Of a stretch of DNA of 64,000 bases, positions 53,727 to 63,638 are shown in pieces (the stretch's first letter is position 1; every line of letters begins with the position of its first letter). The stretch is taken from assembly GCA_900473745.1 (NCBI GenBank), contig UCMW01000004.1:62001-126000 (forward strand), read 5' to 3'. The notes beneath the pieces are model-generated. The model made no database searches. It was not told the DNA's origin and saw only the letters and a program-made list of their open reading frames with translations. The stretch comes from Hyphomicrobiales bacterium. Lineage in GTDB: Bacteria; Pseudomonadota; Alphaproteobacteria; Rhizobiales; Rhizobiaceae. The translations under genes were made by a program, and so were the position numbers.

Positions 53727-54425
53727 TCAGGGCGCCCAGTAGATCTCAGGCGTGGTCTGAGCCCGTTCGAGAACGGCCCGGATCGGCATGTCCTGCTCGT
53801 CGGTGCCGGCAAGTGCCTTCTCCAGCACGGCTTTCTTTTCGGCACCCTCGATGTGAACCACGAGAAGGCCGGCATCGTGAAGCGCCGAGAAGGAGAGGGT
53901 GAGGCGTGCCTCGCCCGCTCCCGGTGCTTCCATTGTCATGACGCGGCGTGGCAGCGAAAGATCGAGCGCTGCAGCGAGGTGATCGCCGCCGGGGAAAAAG
54001 GAGGCGGTATGCCCGTCCGTTCCCATGCCGAGGATCGCCACGTCGAAGGGTTTGCTCATCCCCGGCACGATCCCGGACGCGGTCTTCGCCGCATCCTCGA
54101 TCGTCGCTTCCGGGCGATACAGCGGCACGAACTTCGCTACCGCCGCCTCATTCTTCAGGAGATGCGTCTTCACCAGCAAATGGTTCGAGCGCGGATTGTC
54201 TTCCGGCACGAAGCGCTCGTCGACTAGGGTGACCTTTACATTGGCCCAATCGAGCGCCCGCGTCGACAGGGCCTCGAAAAACGCTTTCGGCGTCGAGCCG
54301 CCGGATACGGCGAGTGTTGCCTCACCGTTCTTTGCAATCGCCGCGGAGAGCGCCGAAGCCACGGCATCGGCGAGACCGGCCGCAAGAGCAGTCCCGTTCT
54401 CGAATGTCTTCATCTGATGCGCCAT
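53727..54425 (-). CDS. pgl: 6-Phosphogluconolactonase Pgl
   Basis: 232 residues. DevB-type motifs: LAVSGGSTPKAFFEALSTRA for phosphate binding, VTLVDERFVPEDNPRSNHLL and FDVAILGMGTDGHTASFFPG with the catalytic His. It hydrolyses 6-phosphogluconolactone from Zwf to 6-phosphogluconate for Edd. Its start lies 11 bases beyond the zwf stop, so the two are cotranscribed. Confidence 0.95.
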   Translation of the reverse strand: MAHQMKTFENGTALAAGLADAVASALSAAIAKNGEATLAVSGGSTPKAFFEALSTRALDWANVKVTLVDERFVPEDNPRSNHLLVKTHLLKNEAAVAKFVPLYRPEATIEDAAKTASGIVPGMSKPFDVAILGMGTDGHTASFFPGGDHLAAALDLSLPRRVMTMEAPGAGEARLTLSFSALHDAGLLVVHIEGAEKKAVLEKALAGTDEQDMPIRAVLERAQTTPEIYWAP

Positions 54426-54436
54426 AGATCCCGGCC

Positions 54437-55909
54437 TCAGTCGATTTCGTGCCAGGTGCGGCCGTCACGCTCGATCAGCGCGATGGCCTGGCTCGGACCC
54501 CAGGTGCCGGACGTATAGCCTTGTGCCTTTTGGCCGATTTCTTCCCAGGATTTCAGGATCGGATCGCACCATTTCCACGCTGCCTCGACTTCGTCGCGGC
54601 GCATGAACAGCGTCTGGTTCGAGCGGATGACGTCCATCAGCAGGCGTTCGTAAGCGTCCGGATTGCGCACATCGAAGGCCTGGGCAAAACTCATGTCGAG
54701 CGAGACATGACGCAGGCGCATGCCGCCCGGACCTGGATCCTTGATCATCAGCCATTGCTTCACACCCTCGTCCGGCTGCAGACGGATGACCAGCTTGTTC
54801 GCCTCGATGCGTCCTGCATTTTCGCCGAAGATGGAGTGCGGAATCGGCTTGAAGGTGATGACGATCTCGGACATGCGGGTCGCGAGACGCTTGCCGGTCC
54901 GCAGATAGAACGGCACGCCCGCCCAGCGCCAGTTGTTGATCTCCGCCTTGATCGCCACGAAAGTTTCCGTGTCGGAAACAGCACCGAGTTCTTCTTGATA
55001 GCCGTTGACCGCGCCGCCGGCAGAGGCGCCGGCGCGGTACTGGCCGCGAACCGTCTGCTTCTCGACATTGGCAGGCGTGATCGGCTTCAGCGAACGAAGC
55101 ACCTTGAGCTTTTCGTCACGCACGGCCTCTGCGTCCAGCGACGAGGGAGCTTCCATGGCCACGAGGCAGAGCAACTGCAGGATATGGTTCTGCACCATGT
55201 CGCGCAGCGCGCCGGCCTTGTCGTAATAGGTGACGCGACCTTCGAGACCGACCGACTCGGCGACCGTGATCTGCACGTGATCGATATGGGCGGAGTTCCA
55301 TAGCGGCTCGTAGAGCGCGTTGGCAAAGCGCAGCGCCATCAGGTTCTGCACCGTCTCCTTGCCGAGATAGTGATCGATGCGGAAGATCTGCTCTTCCTTG
55401 AACACCTTGCCGATCGTGTCGTTGAGCGCTTGTGCGGAAGCGAGGTCTCGGCCGATGGGCTTTTCGACGACGATACGGGTCGACTTGGTAATTAGCTTGT
55501 GGTCGCGGATCTTGTCGGCGATATCGCCGAAAATCGACGGCGAGACGGCCAGATAGAAGGCCCGCACGATGTCCTTCCCCTGGTCGAGAAGCTTCTTCAG
55601 ATCTTCCCAGCCCTGGTCGGACTTGGCGTCGACGGAAATGTAGTAGATGCGCTCCAGGAACTTCGCGACTTCGGTCTCATCCAGCTCCTCGGCCTTCAGG
55701 TGCTCGTGCAGGGCATCGAGCGTGAACTTGCGGTATTCCTCATGTGTCATCGCCGTGCGCGAGGCACCAATGATACGGGTCGGTTCCGTCAACTGACCCG
55801 CGAGCTGGCGATGGAACAGGGCCGGCAGAAGCTTCCGCTCGGCCAGGTCGCCGGTGCCGCCGAAGACGACATAGTCAAAGGGTTCAACGGGGATGATCTG
55901 GCTGCTCAT
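54437..55909 (-). CDS. zwf: Glucose-6-phosphate dehydrogenase Zwf
   Basis: 490 residues from the ATG at 55909 (MSSQIIPVEPFDYVVFGGTG), preferred over an ATG seven codons upstream. NADP fold GGTGDLAERKLLPALF, active site RIDHYLGKETVQNLMALRFA, and WRWAGVPFYLRTGKRL are all present. It oxidises glucose 6-phosphate, feeding the Entner-Doudoroff and pentose-phosphate routes. First gene of zwf-pgl-edd; the promoter must lie in the ~53 AT-rich bases between its start and the terminator at 55963. Confidence 0.97.
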   Translation of the reverse strand: MSSQIIPVEPFDYVVFGGTGDLAERKLLPALFHRQLAGQLTEPTRIIGASRTAMTHEEYRKFTLDALHEHLKAEELDETEVAKFLERIYYISVDAKSDQGWEDLKKLLDQGKDIVRAFYLAVSPSIFGDIADKIRDHKLITKSTRIVVEKPIGRDLASAQALNDTIGKVFKEEQIFRIDHYLGKETVQNLMALRFANALYEPLWNSAHIDHVQITVAESVGLEGRVTYYDKAGALRDMVQNHILQLLCLVAMEAPSSLDAEAVRDEKLKVLRSLKPITPANVEKQTVRGQYRAGASAGGAVNGYQEELGAVSDTETFVAIKAEINNWRWAGVPFYLRTGKRLATRMSEIVITFKPIPHSIFGENAGRIEANKLVIRLQPDEGVKQWLMIKDPGPGGMRLRHVSLDMSFAQAFDVRNPDAYERLLMDVIRSNQTLFMRRDEVEAAWKWCDPILKSWEEIGQKAQGYTSGTWGPSQAIALIERDGRTWHEID

Positions 55910-55962
55910 GCGGCATCTCTCGTTCGGCAAATTCGTTGGACAGGTTCTAATCTAATCGATTT

Positions 55963-55986
55963 AAAAAAGCCACCCCGACGGGGCGG
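55963..55986 (-). terminator. Rho-independent terminator of oxidoreductase/ligase operon
   Basis: On the minus strand CCGCCCC (55986-55980) pairs with GGGGTGG (55976-55970, one G-U) around GTC and is followed by CTTTTTT (to 55963). It separates the FAD oxidoreductase gene from zwf. Confidence 0.82.
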
Positions 55987-56100
55987 ATTTTGTCTTTCCA
56001 TGTCGCGGCAAGGATGAACAAAGCGTGTCCTGCGACAATGGAACACACCGAGCAGCGAAGAGGCAAGGGCCTCTCATCCCTTTCGAATGAGGTGCGGTTT

Positions 56101-57387
56101 TCAGAAGCGGTCGCGCAGCGCATACCAGGTCAGGGCCAGGAACAGCAAGGGTTTGCGCAGCCTTGCCCCACCGGGGAAGGGCGGGATCTTCAACTCCTTG
56201 AGCAGGTCGAGTTCCCGGGCATTGCCGGCCACCATGTCTGCATACATTTTGCCGGAATAGTTGGAGAGCATCACGCCATGCCCGGAATAGCCGGCAAGCG
56301 AGGTGACACCCGGCAAGACATCCCTTGCAAAGGGTTTGCGCGGCAGCGTGATCCCGACCGATCCACCCCATCCGTGGGTAATCTCGATGTTTTTCAGATC
56401 CGGGTAGATTTCTGCAATCTGCCGACGGATATGGCTGGAAATATCGCGCGGGCTGTCGGCCGTATAGGCTTCGCGCCCGCCGAACAGCAGTCTGCCGTCG
56501 CGGCTCTTGCGGAAGTAGCGCACCACGAAACGGCTGTCCGCCACGGCTTCGGATCCGCGGAGCACCTGCGGAAAGCGGTCCAGCGGCGCGGTTGCCCCGA
56601 TGAAAGACCGGATCGGCATCACATGTGCCGCCGTCACCGGCTCCAGATTGCCGATATAGGCATTGGTCCCGATCAGTACGCGATCGGCGGTGATCGTTCC
56701 CTTCGGTGTGTCGATGACAGTCTTGCCACCCGCCTGGCGAATGGCGCTTGCCGGCGTCATCTCGTGGATCCTGGCGCCGGACGCCGCTGCGACCCGTGCA
56801 AGACCAACCAGCAGCTTCAGCGGGTGGATGTGTCCGGTGCCGGTGTCGCGGACACCGAAGTGATAACGCGTCGACCCCACACGGTCATGCGTTTCCTCCC
56901 GGTCCATGAAGGACACATGCGGATAGCCGTAGCGCACCGCCATGATCTCGGCCTCGTGCCGATATTCCTCTTCCCCACCACGCTTGTGGGAGACATTCAT
57001 CTGACCCGGAAGATAGTCGATGTCGATGCCGTGCTGTTCGGCGAAGTCCAGAAGGTAACGCTTGGCATTCTCCGCCATCTCGAACAGCGCCTTCGATCGC
57101 TCGAAGCCGAGCTCCGTCTCCAGTTCCGCCGGAGATGCGCGCTGGCCGGTGCCGAGCTGACCGCCATTGCGCCCCGAGGCGCCGTCACCGAAGCGGCCGC
57201 CCTCGATCAGCACCACCGACACGCCGAGGCGAGCGAGGTTGAAGGCGGCCTGCAGGCCGGTAAAGCCGCCGCCAATGATGGCGACGTCTGCCGAGGTGGA
57301 GCCGTCGAGGGCCGGATATTCCGGCCGCTCGCCGACACTTGCCTGATACCAGGAAATTCCCGGCGCGATTGGGCTCTGCCATGTCAT
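56101..57387 (-). CDS. FAD-dependent oxidoreductase, PuuB-like
   Basis: 428 residues, DAO family. The dinucleotide-binding motif is VAIIGGGFTGLQAAFNLARL, followed by GRFGDGASGRNGGQLGTGQR, a segment typical of gamma-glutamylputrescine oxidases (PuuB/OrdL). C-terminal THGWGGSVGITLPRKP and GYSGHGVMLSNYSGKMYADM fit FAD binding. Directly behind a glutamine-synthetase-like gene (13-base gap), so the pair probably degrades a gamma-glutamylated amine such as putrescine. The exact amine cannot be read from sequence. Confidence 0.88.
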   Translation of the reverse strand: MTWQSPIAPGISWYQASVGERPEYPALDGSTSADVAIIGGGFTGLQAAFNLARLGVSVVLIEGGRFGDGASGRNGGQLGTGQRASPAELETELGFERSKALFEMAENAKRYLLDFAEQHGIDIDYLPGQMNVSHKRGGEEEYRHEAEIMAVRYGYPHVSFMDREETHDRVGSTRYHFGVRDTGTGHIHPLKLLVGLARVAAASGARIHEMTPASAIRQAGGKTVIDTPKGTITADRVLIGTNAYIGNLEPVTAAHVMPIRSFIGATAPLDRFPQVLRGSEAVADSRFVVRYFRKSRDGRLLFGGREAYTADSPRDISSHIRRQIAEIYPDLKNIEITHGWGGSVGITLPRKPFARDVLPGVTSLAGYSGHGVMLSNYSGKMYADMVAGNARELDLLKELKIPPFPGGARLRKPLLFLALTWYALRDRF

Positions 57388-57400
57388 GGGGTCGGCTCCC

Positions 57401-58837
57401 TCACACGTTGAGCAGGAGGAATTCGCGTTCCCACGGGCTGATCACCTGCATGAAGGTCTCGAACTCGCCCCGCTTCACGCCGGCATAGAGACCGACGAAT
57501 TCCGCACCGAACACCTCGTTGAAGTCGGCCTCACCCTCAAGCAGGGCGACCGCCTCAAGAAGGCCGCGTGGAAGATCCACGGACCCTTCGTTGGCAGATC
57601 CTTCGGCAGCAGCCGTCGGCTCGATTTCCTTCATGATGCCGAGATAACCGCAGGCGAGCGAAGCCGCAAGCGCGAGATAGGGATTGGCATCCGAGCTCGG
57701 CAGCCGGTTTTCGACGCGCCGTGCCGCGGCATCGGACACCGGCACGCGGAAGGCCGTCGTGCGGTTGTCGTATCCCCAGGCATTGTTGACGGGAGCCGCC
57801 ATGTCGGGTGTCAGGCGACGATAGGAATTGACGTAAGGCGCCAGCATCACCAGCGAACTCGGCACATATTTCTGCATGCCGCCGATGAAGTGGAAGAACT
57901 CGGGCGAGGCCGATCCGTCGGGATTGGAGAAGATGTTCTTGCCCGTCTTCGCGTCGACCACCGATTGGTGGATGTGCATTGCCGAGCCCGGCTGGCCCTG
58001 CATGGGCTTGGCCATGAAGGTCGCGTAGATCCCGTGCTTCAGCGCCGCCTCGCGGATCGTGCGCTTGAACATGAACACCTGGTCGGCAAGCTCGATCGGA
58101 TTGCCGTGGCGCAGGTTGATTTCGAGCTGGGCCGGACCTTCCTCGTGGATCAGGGTGTCGATCTCGAGACCCTGCTTTTCCGAGAAGTGGTAGATGTCGT
58201 CGATCAGTTCGTCGAACTCGTTGATAGCAGCGATCGAATAGCCCTGTCCGCCGAGAATAGAGCGGCCGGAGCGGCCCTTCGGCGGATGCAGCGGATAGTC
58301 CGGATCGTCGTTCATCGCGACGAGATAGAACTCGATTTCCGGCGCGACGACCGGCTTCCAGCCTTTCTCGTCATAAAGGCGCAGCACGTTTTTCAGAACG
58401 TTGCGCGGCGTATAGGAAACGTTCTCACCATCGACATCGACGATGTCACAGATCACCTGTGCCGTCGGGTCGGTTTCCCAGGGCACGACGGAGAGCGTCG
58501 AAAGATCTGGCAAGAGCTTCAGGTCGCTGTCGCGCGGCTCGTAGCGGAAATTCGCCGTTTCGTCTGGATATTCGCCCGAGATGGTGTGCCGATAGAGTGC
58601 CGAGGGAAGCGCCAGCGACGTGTTCGACGTGAACTTCGAAGACGGCATCATCTTGCCGCGCGCAACGCCGGCAAGGTCGGGCGTGATGCATTCGATGTCT
58701 TCGATGCCGCGGGCCCTGAGCCAGGTCGCGGCTTCCTTCCAGTTCGAGACGCCGCGCTTCGATCCGGGATCCGGCGGGATCACCGCCTTTTTGGAAGGAG
58801 CGTTCTGGGATCTCATCATGGATTTCTTCGCGGGCAT
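57401..58837 (-). CDS. Glutamine-synthetase-like gamma-glutamylamine ligase, PuuA-like
   Basis: 478 residues. GS catalytic-domain motifs include VVAPEIEFYLVAMNDDPDYP with metal-binding Glu, GPAQLEINLRHGNP, GSAMHIHQSVVDAK, and RRVENRLPSSDANPYLALAA. The N-terminal part, ARGIEDIECITPDLAGVARGK, is that of PuuA/GlnT-type ligases rather than GlnA. It would form gamma-glutamyl-putrescine or a similar amide, which the next gene's product oxidises. Start at the ATG 58837 has only a weak site; 58819 is an alternative. Confidence 0.88.
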   Translation of the reverse strand: MPAKKSMMRSQNAPSKKAVIPPDPGSKRGVSNWKEAATWLRARGIEDIECITPDLAGVARGKMMPSSKFTSNTSLALPSALYRHTISGEYPDETANFRYEPRDSDLKLLPDLSTLSVVPWETDPTAQVICDIVDVDGENVSYTPRNVLKNVLRLYDEKGWKPVVAPEIEFYLVAMNDDPDYPLHPPKGRSGRSILGGQGYSIAAINEFDELIDDIYHFSEKQGLEIDTLIHEEGPAQLEINLRHGNPIELADQVFMFKRTIREAALKHGIYATFMAKPMQGQPGSAMHIHQSVVDAKTGKNIFSNPDGSASPEFFHFIGGMQKYVPSSLVMLAPYVNSYRRLTPDMAAPVNNAWGYDNRTTAFRVPVSDAAARRVENRLPSSDANPYLALAASLACGYLGIMKEIEPTAAAEGSANEGSVDLPRGLLEAVALLEGEADFNEVFGAEFVGLYAGVKRGEFETFMQVISPWEREFLLLNV

Positions 58838-58959
58838 GTCTCACCGGTTGGTTGTTAATGAGGGCCATCATAGCCAGACTTTGGCCTTTGGCGAGGGGGA
58901 CGCGTTGACTTTGATCATAAGTTTGTCGAGACAGGCGGCAGATCCCCGGGAGCAGCATC

Positions 58960-60141
58960 ATGGCCAGGAAGTATGACGTCGCGATCATCGGAGCCGGTGC
59001 CGCCGGGATGATGGCGGCCTTCACGGCCGGTCGGCGCGGCCGGTCCGTCGTCGTGCTCGACCATGCCAAGGCCCCAGGTGAAAAGATCCGCATTTCCGGC
59101 GGCGGACGCTGCAACTTCACCAATATCCACGCCGGTCCGAAGAACTATCTCTCGCAGAACCCGCATTTCGCCAAGTCGGCGCTCGCCCGCTACACGCCTT
59201 CGGATTTCATCGCCATGGTCGACCGCCACAAGATCGCCTGGCACGAAAAGACCCTTGGCCAGCTGTTCTGCGACGACAGTGCCAAGGACATCATCCGCAT
59301 GCTGCTGGAGGAGATGCGCGCGGTCCATGTCGACCTGAAACTCTCCAGCGAGACCTCCGGAGTTGAGAAGGGTCCGGACGGTTTCCGCCTCTCCACGAGC
59401 GAAGGCCCTCTCCTCGCGACAAGCCTCGTGGTCGCCTGCGGCGGCAAGTCGATTCCCAAAATGGGGGCGACCGGCTTCGCCTATCGCATTGCCGAGCAGT
59501 TCGGCCTGCCTGTCACCGAGACCCGCCCGGCGCTCGTCCCGCTCACGCTCGATCCCAATCTCCTGGGCGAACTGTCGGAACTCTCTGGCGTCGCCGTCGA
59601 TGCCGATGTCAGCTGTGGCAAGACCCGCTTCCAGGAGGCGCTTCTCTTCACCCACCGAGGCTTATCCGGCCCCTCGATCCTGCAGATATCGAGTTATTGG
59701 CGCGAAGGCGACGAGATCTCGCTCTCGCTGGAGCCAGGGGTCGATTTCCTCGAGCACCTGAAGGCGGCGAAACGCGAAAACGGCCGCCAGCAGGTGCAGA
59801 CGGTGCTAGCCCAGCATATGCCCAAGCGCCTCGCCCAATATCTCGCTGAGACCGCCAAGCTGGAGCGGCCGCTCGCCGACATGCCCGACAAGGCGCTGGC
59901 GCAGCTTGCCGAGCGTATCCGCCGCTGGTCGATCAAGCCTGCGGGTTCGGAAGGATATCGCACGGCCGAAGTCACGCTCGGTGGCGTAGACACCGATGCT
60001 CTCGACAGCCGCAGCATGCAGGCCAAGACAGTGCCGGGGCTCTTCTTCATCGGCGAATGCGTCGATGTCACCGGTTGGCTCGGCGGCTACAATTTCCAGT
60101 GGGCTTGGGCCTCTGGACATGCCGCGGGCGAAAACCTCTGA
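58960..60141 (+). CDS. BaiN/HI0933-family flavoprotein
   Basis: 393 residues. FAD-binding N-terminus YDVAIIGAGAAGMMAAFTAG, then the family hallmark KIRISGGGRCNFTNI and ACGGKSIPKMGATGFAYRIA, and the end GECVDVTGWLGGYNFQWAWA. These are the BaiN/RdsA-like (YhiN, HI0933) proteins; most are uncharacterised reductases. Diverges from the PuuA-like gene with 122 bases between. AGCAGC rather than a clear ribosome site precedes the ATG. Single gene, no functional context. Confidence 0.93.
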   Translation: MARKYDVAIIGAGAAGMMAAFTAGRRGRSVVVLDHAKAPGEKIRISGGGRCNFTNIHAGPKNYLSQNPHFAKSALARYTPSDFIAMVDRHKIAWHEKTLGQLFCDDSAKDIIRMLLEEMRAVHVDLKLSSETSGVEKGPDGFRLSTSEGPLLATSLVVACGGKSIPKMGATGFAYRIAEQFGLPVTETRPALVPLTLDPNLLGELSELSGVAVDADVSCGKTRFQEALLFTHRGLSGPSILQISSYWREGDEISLSLEPGVDFLEHLKAAKRENGRQQVQTVLAQHMPKRLAQYLAETAKLERPLADMPDKALAQLAERIRRWSIKPAGSEGYRTAEVTLGGVDTDALDSRSMQAKTVPGLFFIGECVDVTGWLGGYNFQWAWASGHAAGENL

Positions 60142-60311
60142 AGAAGCGTCCGTTTCGGACAAGCTTTCACCTGTAATTCAGGACTTGTTAACATGCGTCG
60201 GTCATCCTGCCCGAATGCCGGTGCGACATTCCCAGATGTCGCGACATGAGGTCTGGCCGGCGCTGCCCGCAAGGGCATGACCTTCCCTGGCCGCATCAAG
60301 GACCACGCCCC

Positions 60312-60461
60312 ATGAACCGTGAGACCCGCAAGCCCCGTGCCATCGCCATTGCCGTCACTCGTGCCAGTGACGAAGAGCGCGCCCGCCTTCGCCATCTGAG
60401 CCTCGTCTGCCTCTATGCCGCCAGCGCGCTTGCCGCCCTTGCGATCGGTCTCCTCGGCTGA
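60312..60461 (+). CDS. Small hypothetical membrane protein
   Basis: 49 residues from the ATG at 60312, nine bases after AAGGA. A basic first half (MNRETRKPRAIAIAVTRASD) precedes a single hydrophobic helix near the C-terminus (LVCLYAASALAALAIGLLG). Composition and ribosome site make it credible, but there is no recognised family. It stands alone between the flavoprotein and a chemoreceptor gene. Confidence 0.5.
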   Translation: MNRETRKPRAIAIAVTRASDEERARLRHLSLVCLYAASALAALAIGLLG

Positions 60462-60744
60462 TCTCAGCCTGCCTATGCCCAAATTGATGGATGGCCCATA
60501 TCGGCCTGCCTCCCTCTGCTGCGCGGCTGCGCCGCATCATCTTCCGCGCTTGCGGCTCCCTTCTTCTTGAAAGATCGATACCCCTCAGCGTCCGCACACC
60601 CGTGGCGCCCTTTAACTCGGTCTTGAGACTTTTACTGCAACTCTTGTTCCCGGAGTGGAGTGCAGACGGCGAAGGCAATAGTCGCAGCCGTCGAGTTTTT
60701 TATGAGGCGGGAGCAGCAATGCCCTGCCTTCTTTTGGAGGGACA
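60462..60744 (+). other. Intergenic region upstream of membrane chemoreceptor
   Basis: I see no credible gene, RNA or repeat here. Several short frames overlap the region but lack ribosome sites and coding bias. The promoter of the chemoreceptor presumably lies in 60600-60730. No C[AG]CGCAAG motif is present. Confidence 0.3.
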
Positions 60745-63273
60745 ATGTTGATCGATCATATTCTGTCGCGGTTTTCGATTTCGACCAAGGTGATGGCCTT
60801 CGTGCTTCCATTCGTCCTGTCGATTACTGCGGTCGGTCTCATCGGCCTCTATGCCTCGGGCCTCCTCCAACAGCGCATGGAAATCTCCAATGGCACGATG
60901 CGGTCGCTGAACGGCTTTCGCAACGTCAACGCCGCCATGACCCGCTTCCTCGACGAAACATCGGAGGAGACACGCAGCGCGGTCGTCGGCGAATTGTCGA
61001 CGCAACAGGCGACGCTCAACCAGAACCTGTCCGAGATCGGCGCCGATGGCACGGGCCGCAACTTCCTCGACGAGGCGATTGCAGGCACAGGCGCGGTCAA
61101 TGAAAAGATCGATGTCCTCTGGCAGCTTTACCAATCGGAAGTCGCCCTGGACGCCTCCATCCAGGAACATCTGAAAGGCCTGATGGCGCAGCAGATCCGG
61201 GTCGCCGATGAAGCCCAGAAATTGCAGCGCGCCGTGCTTGGCGGCGAAAACGACGCCAAGGGCGTTTTGAAGGAGGCCGAGCGTCTCTCGGCCGGCGCCA
61301 AGCATCTGTCCGAAGTCATCAAGGGATATTTCGCGGCAGGGTTGCCGGAGGAGCAGTTCCCCTATCTGCAGAAACAGCTCCCGGAACTCGTGAAGACCCA
61401 GCGCAAGATCGCCAATGCCCTGCCGGTTGGTAACAAGGACATGGGCAAGACGTTCCTCGCATCGATCAACGAGCTGAAGAAACTGGTTGCAAGCGGGGAC
61501 TTGAGCCTTGAGAACGGACGCGCTGTGGGGTCGGTCGTCTCGCGCTTCCGGGGCTTCCAGGAAATCCTGGCTGCGGGCGCCGCCACCAAATACAGCGACT
61601 CCGTGCCGAAGTTCGCCGCCGTTGAGACCGGCGCGGTGCAGGCCGCCGACATCCTGGTCGGCAGCCGTACGCTGGTCGCCGACGTGTACGACCTGCGCAT
61701 CATGACGGCGACCTTCCTCAACGTGAAGGACGCCAAGACCCGCGAACCGATCCTGCGCCAGATCAAGCTGATCGGCGACAATCTCGCCGTGCTCGGCGGC
61801 AGCATTTCCGACAAGGCCTTCTACGATAGCCTGACAGGGGCCGTCACGCCGCTTCTGGCAGCCCTGACCGCTGACACCGAAGCACTGGTGAAGGCAAGCG
61901 CCGATCGCAGTACGAGCTTTGCCGAAGCCAGCCGCACCATGGATTCCATCTGGGCGTCGCTGACCTCCTTTGCAGACCTGCAGAAGGACGTTGCCGGCAC
62001 CGAACGTCAGGAGGCGAACCGCCTCTCGATCGGCACCACGATTGCCGGCGTGCTTCTGGCCGTCATCGGCGGCATCGCCCTTGTCGTCACCCTCCAGCGC
62101 CCGATCGCGCGCATCACCTCCTCGATGCAGCGCCTGGCCGAAGGGGATCTCGAAGCCGGCATCGTCGGCGACAAGCGCGGCGACGAAATCGGTGCCATGG
62201 CCCGTGCACTCGCCGTCTTCAAGACGAATGCCCGCAGCAAACTCGAAATCGAATCCGAGCGCCAGCGCGAGCAGTTGGACGCTGAGGCCGAACGTCGTCG
62301 CAACGACGAGGAAAAGCAGGCGCTGGACCAACAGATCGAACACGCCGTCGGCAAGCTCGCCCAGGCGCTGGAGCGTCTCGCCAATGGCGATATCTCCTTC
62401 GAGATCGAAGGCCGCTTCCACGGCCGTCTGGAACAGCTGCGCAACGACTTCAACCTGTCGCTGTCGCGCCTGCGCGACACGATGCATCAGATCTCGGGCA
62501 ACGTCGATCAGATCCAGAACAATGGCCGCCAGATGGCCCAGTCCGCGCTCGATCTCGCCCGACGCACCGAACAGCAGGCCGCCTCGCTCGAAGAGACGGC
62601 CGCTGCCGTCGACGAAATCACGGCAGCCGTCCGTTCGTCCTCGGAGCGCGCCGAAACGGTCAATGGCGTCGTCCGCGAAGCCAAGAAGAATGCCGACGAA
62701 TCCGCCGTCGTCGTCGGTAGTGCGATCTCGGCCATGGGCCGCATCGAGGATGCCTCGCGCCAGATCTCCAATATCATCGGCGTCATCGACGAGATCGCCT
62801 TCCAGACCAACCTCCTGGCACTCAATGCCGGGGTCGAGGCAGCCCGCGCCGGTGAAGCCGGCAAGGGTTTTGCCGTCGTCGCGCAGGAAGTGCGTGAACT
62901 CGCCCAGCGGTCTGCCAATGCTGCAAAGGAGATCAAGGCCCTCATCAACCGCTCTGCGGCAGAAGTGGCCAGCGGCTCCACCCATGTCCAGCAGACGGGC
63001 ACGGTGCTGTCGCGCATCGGCGGCCAGATCGCCACGATCAGCGAACATATCGAGATGATTGCCGAGACCAGTCGCGAGCAGTCGGGTGCCCTGCACGAGG
63101 TCAACGGCGCCGTCGGCCGCATGGACCAGATGACGCAGCAGAATGCCGCCATGGTGGAGGAGGCGACAGCCGCCACCCAGGATCTCTCGGCCCAGACGGA
63201 CCAGTTGCGGGATCTTCTGCAGCAGTTCAGGATCGAGGCGGATCGTGAGCGTCCCATGGGCCGCGCTGCCTGA
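60745..63273 (+). CDS. Membrane methyl-accepting chemotaxis protein
   Basis: 842 residues, ATG at 60745 after TTGGAGG. First membrane helix about 17-38, a large helical periplasmic domain (about 40-425), second helix about 430-450 ([17 protein letters not shown]), then HAMP segments (about 455-600) and the MCP signalling domain with the tip [20 protein letters not shown]. The C-terminus ([10 protein letters not shown]) lacks a CheR pentapeptide. Ligand unknown. Together with the soluble receptor at 49747 it would feed the motor encoded earlier in the window. Confidence 0.95.
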   Translation: MLIDHILSRFSISTKVMAFVLPFVLSITAVGLIGLYASGLLQQRMEISNGTMRSLNGFRNVNAAMTRFLDETSEETRSAVVGELSTQQATLNQNLSEIGADGTGRNFLDEAIAGTGAVNEKIDVLWQLYQSEVALDASIQEHLKGLMAQQIRVADEAQKLQRAVLGGENDAKGVLKEAERLSAGAKHLSEVIKGYFAAGLPEEQFPYLQKQLPELVKTQRKIANALPVGNKDMGKTFLASINELKKLVASGDLSLENGRAVGSVVSRFRGFQEILAAGAATKYSDSVPKFAAVETGAVQAADILVGSRTLVADVYDLRIMTATFLNVKDAKTREPILRQIKLIGDNLAVLGGSISDKAFYDSLTGAVTPLLAALTADTEALVKASADRSTSFAEASRTMDSIWASLTSFADLQKDVAGTERQEANRLSIGTTIAGVLLAVIGGIALVVTLQRPIARITSSMQRLAEGDLEAGIVGDKRGDEIGAMARALAVFKTNARSKLEIESERQREQLDAEAERRRNDEEKQALDQQIEHAVGKLAQALERLANGDISFEIEGRFHGRLEQLRNDFNLSLSRLRDTMHQISGNVDQIQNNGRQMAQSALDLARRTEQQAASLEETAAAVDEITAAVRSSSERAETVNGVVREAKKNADESAVVVGSAISAMGRIEDASRQISNIIGVIDEIAFQTNLLALNAGVEAARAGEAGKGFAVVAQEVRELAQRSANAAKEIKALINRSAAEVASGSTHVQQTGTVLSRIGGQIATISEHIEMIAETSREQSGALHEVNGAVGRMDQMTQQNAAMVEEATAATQDLSAQTDQLRDLLQQFRIEADRERPMGRAA

Positions 63274-63295
63274 GCCCAATGACCTGCAAGATGAG

Positions 63296-63323
63296 AAGCC
63301 CGGCGCATAGCGCCGGGCTTTTT
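63296..63323 (+). terminator. Rho-independent terminator after membrane chemoreceptor
   Basis: AAGCCCGGCG (63296-63305) pairs with CGCCGGGCTT (63311-63320) around CATAG and leads into TTTTT, 22 bases after the stop. Confidence 0.92.
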
Positions 63324-63351
63324 CGTGTTACCCTTTTGCCAGGCGGCAATC

Positions 63352-63549
63352 TTAGTGATCGGCCGTCACGGTCGGTGCGATCGGCTTTCTCGACCCTGTC
63401 CGATCGAGAAGAGCACGGCTAAAACGCGCCAACCGCTGCCACGGCTCTTCGCTGAACTGGGCGTAGAACTCGTCCTCGGATAGCTGGTCAGGTTTCCCGA
63501 CCCTTTTGTGAAGCGCGATGATGGCAAGGGCAGCATAAGTTTCCTGCAT
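63352..63549 (-). CDS. Small hypothetical protein divergent from LysR gene
   Basis: 65 residues from the ATG at 63549, preceded by AGGAGATC; the longer frame from 63606 has no ribosome site. It starts MQETYAALAIIALHKRVGKP and has an acidic then basic soluble body with EDEFYAQFSEEPWQRLARFS. No family recognised. It diverges from a LysR-type regulator with 89 bases between, the usual layout of a LysR target. Confidence 0.6.
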   Translation of the reverse strand: MQETYAALAIIALHKRVGKPDQLSEDEFYAQFSEEPWQRLARFSRALLDRTGSRKPIAPTVTADH

Positions 63550-63638
63550 GACGGATCTCCTGTGATTGATGCCGTCTTCCCTTTTATCCTCCGAATCTGG
63601 ATGCACGAACAGCCAACAACGTGCTATATATTTCAGCT

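Noticed and set aside
60700-63279. 859-codon leftward frame opposite the membrane chemoreceptor
   Set aside because: Mirror of the chemoreceptor reading frame; no start context and no family features.
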